This document shows, in pieces, positions 57,760 to 64,000 of a stretch of DNA of 64,000 bases. The position numbers were made by a program, and so were the translations under genes. This DNA is from Platanthera guangdongensis (Eukaryota > Streptophyta > Magnoliopsida > Asparagales > Orchidaceae), in assembly GCA_039583875.1 (NCBI GenBank), contig CM077163.1:232616646-232680645 (forward strand), written 5' to 3'. The notes beneath the pieces were generated by a model. The model saw nothing but the letters and a program-made list of their open reading frames with translations. It ran no database searches and had not been told where the DNA came from. Position 1 is the stretch's first letter; each line of letters begins with the position of its first letter.

Positions 57760-58905
57760 CGCCCCCAACATGGACATAACACCGAGAGATCAATCATCAC
57801 AGATCTCAAGTCTGATAATGTCTGAAGGCACTGCTCATTTTAAGGATCCCATCGTGAATGAATCGTCTGATGCTGACAACTTCATGCACCCCGCAATATC
57901 TGGTGGGCTTCCTAGGCGCACACGAGGAAACTTTCATGCGATGAAGGAAGCGGCTGACAGAAGAATCATCTCTCCGCTAGCTCTGTCGATCCTGACGTAT
58001 CTCGCTCCACCTGGGATCCAACTCTGTGACTTCGAGATATTTGATGGATAAGACGACCCTTTGGAGCATGTCAGGCACTTTGAAGTCGTCATGCACATCT
58101 ACAATGCCCCAGACCCGCTCTTATGCCAAGTGTTTCCCACAACACTAATAGGAGAAGCTCACATCTGGTTTCATTCTCTGAAGGAGGGAGAAATCAAGAA
58201 CTTCGTAGAGCTCACCCAACTTTTCACGAATCAGTTCATCTACAACCAACGAATCGTTTGAGGCCCCTCGCACCTTTCGGAGATCCGACATATCGAGGGA
58301 GAATCACTCAAGGATTTCTTTCGTCGCTTCACCACAGAGGCACAACAGATTATGGGGGTTAACCCCGAGCTCATATGCAAAACTTTCCTCAGAGGACTCA
58401 GACTAGGAAAATTCCACTCCATGATGTTGAGCGAAACGATTCCTAGCTACATTGTCCTCATCTGCCAAGTCAAGGCTAAAATCACGGCAGAGGAGGCAAT
58501 CAGAACACGTCGACAACAATTTAAAGAAAAATCGAAAAGGAGGAGACATTGGGAGCCACTGCTAAGTCCTAGGGGGAGCAACGAGCGTCGCGACGACTCC
58601 CGCCGAGTCGAGGACATCACCACAATCAAACCTTCAATCCCCCCAATGCTTCACGAATGAAAGTATTGCTCGCCGTCCGCAATCATCCCTCTCTTTAGAG
58701 ACCTAGGGGTCTCGCTCCAAACTCAGGGGACCAGTCCAAGTACTGCAACTACCACCAAGGATGCAGACACAACATAGAGTTGTACGCGACTAAATGTTGA
58801 AATTGAATGATTTGTTCGTCTGGGACTCCTCGAAGAATTTTTGTAAGACAAGAGCCCTGAATTAACCACTCTAAAGTATGTCTGCATGGAGGCAACCCAC
58901 AGAGC
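57760..58905 (+). pseudogene. Gypsy-type gag remnant
   Basis: It reads as a Ty3-gypsy gag with stops at 58049 and 58259 and further stops after 58660: DPLEHVRHFEVVMHIYNAPD, FPTTLIGEAHIWFHSLKEG, then ESLKDFFRRFTTEAQ. No zinc knuckle or pol was found. The sequence ends at 58908, where the TR-GAG LTR inserted. Confidence 0.82.
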
Positions 58906-58908
58906 AAC

Positions 58909-61173
58909 TGTAACGCCCCCACCCGTCACATGACATATAACAGTGGGTCCGATCGGGGCCCCACGTCATATAGCACAGACAAGCGAAGGAATTACGTGTG
59001 GAAATCAAAATCTATGCGTATCCTTAACTCATTCCATTCTAGCGCAACATTTTTCTTGTTAGCATGAACTCAAACCAGAATGTCCACCAATATATAAATG
59101 CCACATTTATATACCAACACCAGGAATGTATACAACTCACACACCCTGGCCTTATGGCCTTACAGGTTCCTCTTTACACAGCAACAATTTCGTACATCGG
59201 CACGCAGGCCGGCCACACATGAAATCCAAACACAGCTCTTCACATGACCTTCAAGGGCCTATAGCAGCAAGCTAGCCATTCCACTTAGTCATTTCAAGCC
59301 GCAACACCTGCAATTCCACATCCAAGCCAACACAGAAAACAAAGTAACGGTCAGCATTTAGCTGACCCATTATAACGACCCTACCCCCTACCCGGGGTAG
59401 TGGTTCCTTCCCTGAATACAGTGATGTCATCTATCATCAAGTATCAGCAAACATCATATGTATATCATGCTTCCACTAGCAAACACATTCCATCACAAAC
59501 GCTGGAATCCACCAGACGCTCCGTGCACTCAGGGCACCTTCTTGGCGTACCGGAATCCACCAGTCGTACACCGCCGATCAGAGGTGTTAACTTGTTGGTT
59601 GACCGGACCTAGTCCACCAGTTTCGCAAGCTGGCGACATCCCGCCCAAACCACTCAGAGGTCCAACCTCACAGCATCCAATAGCAACCAGAGCAGGTCGA
59701 CCCACACCATGTGGTGTAGCACGCCGGGTTTATCCAAGCTCCCCAGGCAATGTCTACCCATCGACCCCCCTCCTAATCCGATCGACCCACACTATGTGGT
59801 GCAGCAAGCCGGGTTTAACTCAGCTCCCCGGGCATTGCCACCCATCGATCCCTTCCTAACTAGATCAACCCACCTTAGTGGTGTAACAGGCCGGGTTTAT
59901 CACGAGCTCCCCAGGCGTGCTACCAATTAATCATCTCATAAGCAGGAGCTTTGCCAAAGCCTCCTCATCATCACATCCATACATTCATCACAATAGAAAT
60001 CCATTTACATATCCTCAAAACCACGGAGTCTTCTCCGGTTTACCCATGAACATCACCAATCCAGACTACTGGTCCAGATGGGCTTCACACAGCATGCCTA
60101 GGCCGTACTCCATAGTTCCGGCTCTAAATGCAGACTCAACAAAGGAATCTCTTCCGCAAATCCACCTCTTAGTGGAGGATTCCAAACACATGTATAAAGA
60201 AAGGACTTCGATGTCCAAGAAGGCGATCGTTACCCTTGAAGATCGCTTCGGCGCCATGAAGTAGCCGGATGGAAATCACCGCCTCGACTCTTCCTTCACG
60301 AATCCGCTCTCGGATCTTCGCTCCGCACTCCGCAGCTCCTACAGCAGCTGGTAGACTCCTCCCTTCTCTCTCCCTTAGGCCTTTCTTTCTCTTTCTTTCT
60401 TGGAAAAACATGAAGGAGAAGAAGAAGAAGAAGAAAGAGGGATTAAATCCCCTTAATCTCGGCCTTCACAACACCTGGACAGAGCCCAACCACTGGATAC
60501 AGGAAGAGGGAAACAAACGGCTCAGATTTGGCCAGAAAAGCTTGAACACGGCCTGACACGCCCTGTGACACGCCCGTGTCACAGGCCGTGTCCCTCTAAG
60601 CGGCAGACAACCGACTCAATCCAGCCAGTACAAGGCCGTGTGACACGCCCGTGTCACGTGCCGTGTTCCCGACACGCCCTCAGACACGCCCGTGTCTGAG
60701 GCCGTGTGCCTCAACGAAAATAATCCCAAAACAACCCGAGACTTCACACGGCCTGACACACGGCCTGGCACACGCCCGTGTTCCTGGACGTGTGCACGAG
60801 GACACACCCGTGTCCCGCAAACACGCCCCGGCTCAAGACGCCGAGCTGAGTTCGATGACCACTGACACGCCCTGTGACACGCCCGTGTCACAGGCCGTGT
60901 CTTCACTGGAAACGCGATACTCGACGATCGTCGAGTAACAGTCGTCGAGCACACGACACGGCCTTCGACACGGCCGTGTCCTGGGCCGTGTGCCCCCTCT
61001 CGACGATGTCGAGCGAAAATCGTCGACACCAAGGCCGATCGTCGACACAACCTCGACACGCCCTGCGACACGCCCATGTCGCAGGCCGTGTCAACGGACA
61101 CACCCTGGGACACGCCCTTGTCCCAGGCCGTGTCACCCAAAAATTGCCTGTTTTAGGAATTTGGCCTGTTACA
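58909..61173 (-). repeat. TR-GAG 3' LTR
   Basis: Ends tgtaacgcccccaccc and ggcctgttaca. It contains the ggggtagggtcg / tcagcatttagctgac block and a dyad-rich minisatellite. An A/G-rich stretch (aagaagaagaagaaag) is at about 60418. Confidence 0.9.
60540..61140. repeat. Dyad-symmetric cacgcccgtgtc minisatellite
   Basis: At least eight modules of the form gacacgcccgtgtc with self-complementary shoulders (for example ctgtgacacgcccgtgtcac), spaced 40-120 bases apart. A ctcgacgatcgtcgag palindrome is at about 60923. Confidence 0.85.
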
Positions 61174-61187
61174 ATCCTCCCCTCCTT
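61174..61187 (-). promoter_or_regulatory. TR-GAG polypurine tract
   Basis: The minus strand reads aaggaggggaggat, directly before the 3' LTR. Confidence 0.82.
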
Positions 61188-61475
61188 CAAATAATTTCGT
61201 CCTCGAAATTTGACTCCAAGCAGCCAATCAGTCACGACATCGCAAAAGCGTACACCCCAAGCCTCCGCACACACTAACAAACAGACAACACAACAAACAT
61301 CCCTAACTTCCATGTGTGCACATTCAGCCACATCAGACCTCAAAACAAAACAACATGATTTATCTCATCACAAGCACAAACTCATAAACATCATTTCAAC
61401 TCATAAACATCATTTACATACACCATGGAGGATCCATCAAGTTCCGATTCAGTCAAAAGTGATTCACAACACACT

Positions 61476-62638
61476 TCACTTCCGCTCAACCTCCCGATTT
61501 TGAAATTCGCGATTTAAAGATAAATTAAATACCCGAGGCTGAATTTCACCAACTGAGCTTTGCGGCTCTTGCACGTCCATCGCATGAAAGCGAGGTTGCG
61601 TCCGGGGTGCAGATGACTCAGCCACTGCTTTCCCTTTTTCTTCATATGACGCACCTGTCTTTTTCTCACTCCCTGGAGGGGCATTCCAACAAAATTTTGC
61701 TATGTGTCCTTGCTGCCCACATTTATAGCATATACGTGTATCCACACGTCCTGGTCCATACGTCGCCCCCGAAGAAACAGTCGACGGCGCTGATTCCACC
61801 GGCCGAAATCTTTTCTTCTCTCGTCGTCGAAACTCCGATTGATCCAACTGCGACACTTTAGATTCTGCCTTTTCCGCTGCCCGTCTCTTATTCTCGTATA
61901 CTCGCTTCATATCTTTCTCTAAGGCACGGGCTGTATCGACCAATGCTTGGAAGCCTTGACTCACTGAACTCGGAAGTGCCAACCTCAATTCATCCCGCAA
62001 TCCTCCATAAAACCGATTTGTATTTCGCGCTTCCTCCGCAAAGGTAGATCCCGCATATCTCCCCAATCTTGTAAACTCATGCAGGTAAGTATCAATATCT
62101 CGCTCACCCTGCACCAGACGGAGAAACTCATTTTCATCGCAATCCTCTGCGACACTGGCACATACTTGGCTAAAAATATTTGGGAGAATTCCTCCATTGA
62201 AACCTCCGTTAAACCTCGACCTGCCAAGTGGTGCACTTCAATTTCATCCCACCATAATCTCGCATCGCCTTCTAACAGAAAAGTGGCCAACATCACTTTC
62301 TGCTCCTCGACTGTCCTGATTGCAGTTAAGATCCTTTTTACTCTTGCCAACCAATCTTCTGCCTGCGTTGGTGAAAGCGCTCCACCAAACGTAGGTGGAT
62401 GGAAGTGCATAAAACGTGACAATGAGTCGTCACTTGCTTGCGCTTCCATCACCACTGCAGCATGCTCTTGCCTTCCACCAGGTCTTGCCTGTCCAGTTGG
62501 CTGTGCTTGTAACACTGCAAGCACTGTCTCCGTCACCACCCGTATGGCCTCTGCCGAGGGAGGCATAGGCGCTTCCACGGGTGCTGCACTCTCATCCGAC
62601 CGCTGTGGTTCAGACGGCCCAGCTCCATCCCTTGCCAC
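61476..62638 (-). pseudogene. TR-GAG gag, Gypsy type, one frameshift
   Basis: The gag core contains FHPPTFGGALSPTQAEDWLA, LEGDARLWWDEIE and, after a one-base shift near 62110, DTYLHEFTRLGRYAGSTF. The zinc knuckle CYKCGQQGHIAKFC is at about 61740. It stops at 61476 with no pol. The open frame extends to a GTG at 62638 preceded by a stop; the first ATG is near 62566. The upstream gatag|GTGGCA could be a splice acceptor. Confidence 0.87.
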
Positions 62639-62785
62639 CTATCAATGTACAGAACACCATTAATACTTCCAATCATAACGGTACTGCTACATTGACTACA
62701 CACTCACGCACAGCATGTGCATGACATATATTCCTAGTGGACATTCATGAGTTCAATTATGTTCTCTCCTCCCAAACAATCTAAA

Positions 62786-62801
62786 CCTGGCTATGATACC
62801 A
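62786..62801 (-). promoter_or_regulatory. TR-GAG primer-binding site
   Basis: The minus strand reads tggtatcatagccagg, a variant of the initiator-Met complement, three bases from the LTR. Confidence 0.85.
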
Positions 62802-62804
62802 CTT

Positions 62805-64000
62805 TGTAACGCCCCCACCCGTCACATGACATATAACAGTGGGTCCGGCCGGGGCCCCACGCCATATAGCACAGACAAGCGAAGGAATTACGTGTGGAAA
62901 TCAAAATCTATGCGTATCCTTAACTCATTCCATTCTAGCGCAACATTTTTCTTGTTAGCATGAACTCAAACCAGAATGTCCACCAATATATAAATGCCAC
63001 ATTTATATACCAACACCAGGAATGTATACAACTCACACACCCTGGTCTTATGGCCTTACATGTTCCTCTTTACACAGCAACAATTTCGTACATCGGCACG
63101 CAGGTCGGCCACACATGAAATCCAAACACAGCTCTTCACATGGCCTTCAAGGGCCTATAGCAGCAAGCTAGCCATTCCACTTAGTCATTTCAAGCCGCAA
63201 CACCTGCAATTTCACATCCAAGCCAACACAGAAAACAAAGTAACGGTCAGCATTTAGCTGACCCATTATAACGACCCTACCCCCTACCCGGGGTAGTGGT
63301 TCCTTCCCTGAATACAGTGATGTCATCTATCATCAAGTATCAGCAAACATCATATGTATATCATGCTTCCACTAGCAAACACATTCCATCACAAACGCTG
63401 GAATCCACTAGACGTTCCGTGCACTCAGGGCACCTTCTTGGTGTACCGGAATCCACCAGTCGTACACCGCCGATCCGAGGTGTTAACTTGTTGGTTGACC
63501 GGACCTAGTCCACCAGTCTCGCAAGCTGGCGACATCCCGCCCAAACCACTCAGAGGTCCAACCTCACAGCATCCAATAGCAACCAGAGCAGGTCGACCCA
63601 CACCATGTGGTGTAGCACGCCGGGTTTATCCAAGCTCCCCAGGCAATGTCTACCCATCGACCCCCCTCCTAATCCGATCGACCCACACTATGTGGTGCAG
63701 CAAGCCGGGTTTAACTCGGCTCCCCAGGCATTGCCACCCATCGATCCCTTCCTAACTAGATCAACCCACCTTAGTGGTGTAATAGGCCGGGTTTATCACG
63801 AGCTCCCTAGGCGTGCTACCAATTGATCATCTCATAAGCAGGAGCTTTGCCAAAGCCTCCTCATCATCACATCCATACATTCATCACAATAGAAATCCAT
63901 TTACATATCCTCAAAACCACGGAGTCTTCTCCGGTTTACCCATGAACATCACCAATCCAGACTACTGGTCCAGATGGGCTTCACACAGCATGCCTAGGCC
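62805..64000 (-). repeat. TR-GAG 5' LTR (cut by window end)
   Basis: Matches 58909-60104 with only scattered differences, such as ggtccgatcgggg/ggtccggccgggg and acgtcata/acgccata. Confidence 0.92.

Larger units (their letters stand above)
58909..64000 (-). mobile_element. Gag-only LTR element (TR-GAG type), continues past window
   Basis: Minus-strand order: 5' LTR (from the right edge to 62805), primer-binding site, gag, polypurine tract, 3' LTR (61173-58909). The interior is only 1631 bp and encodes gag with a zinc knuckle but no protease, integrase, RT or RNase H. LTRs are about 2265 bp. The visible 1196 bp of the right LTR is nearly identical to the left, with mainly C/T or A/G differences. 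It must rely on proteins from an autonomous Gypsy relative. Confidence 0.88.

Noticed and set aside
60616..61343. Open frames of 146-174 codons on the minus strand.
   Set aside because: Come from the cacgcccgtgtc dyad repeats in the TR-GAG LTR; both strands are open.

Overview
The window is plant nuclear DNA, almost certainly from a flowering plant. It holds spliced genes with canonical GT-AG introns, several lineages of plant LTR retrotransposons, RTE- and L1-type LINEs, Tourist- and hAT-type MITEs and very long dinucleotide repeats. There is no bacterial-style gene organisation. I cannot name the species.

One host gene can be assembled with confidence. It is an AT-hook nuclear-localized (AHL) DNA-binding protein on the minus strand. 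Five exons (45356-45842, 44593-44660, 21764-21895, 20085-20246, 16680-16973) join in frame to about 380 aa with two AT-hooks and a PPC domain. The gene spans about 29 kb because intron 2 has grown to about 22.7 kb. That intron holds a full-length Copia element with identical LTRs and a perfect 5-bp target-site duplication (TSD), a hAT MITE, a solo Gypsy LTR, a 5S-rRNA-derived inverted composite element, a ZMYM1-like hAT transposase pseudogene, an isolated exon resembling the largest RNA polymerase I subunit, two further Gypsy-type LTR remnants and an RTE LINE. Other genic traces are a broken two-exon ENT (EMSY-like) remnant at 10.1-10.35 kb and the Pol I-like exon at 37 kb.

Layout: 1-1770, Copia-A fragments; 2281-7863, a decayed minus-strand Copia-B element split by a Mutator-like insertion with a 9-bp TSD; 7.9-16.2 kb, mostly unrecognised sequence with an RTE LINE, the ENT remnant, minisatellites, a foldback element and a (CT)64(CA)200 block; 16.3-46 kb, the AHL gene and its transposon-filled introns; 46.3-50.7 kb, MITEs, an RTE LINE and an L1 LINE tail; 50.7-53.9 kb, Copia-C, an internally deleted gag-protease element; 54-57.5 kb, AT-rich sequence with a near-perfect 263-bp palindromic MITE; 57.7-58.9 kb, a Gypsy gag remnant; 58.9 kb to the window end, a gag-only LTR element (TR-GAG type) with about 2.27-kb LTRs.

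Most open reading frames in this window come from transposons or low-complexity repeats. The working unit is the AHL gene; the rest records nested insertions. The least conventional object is the 5S-derived composite at 30782-32321. It ends in the same terminal sequence at both sides, inverted, yet has a 5-bp TSD.
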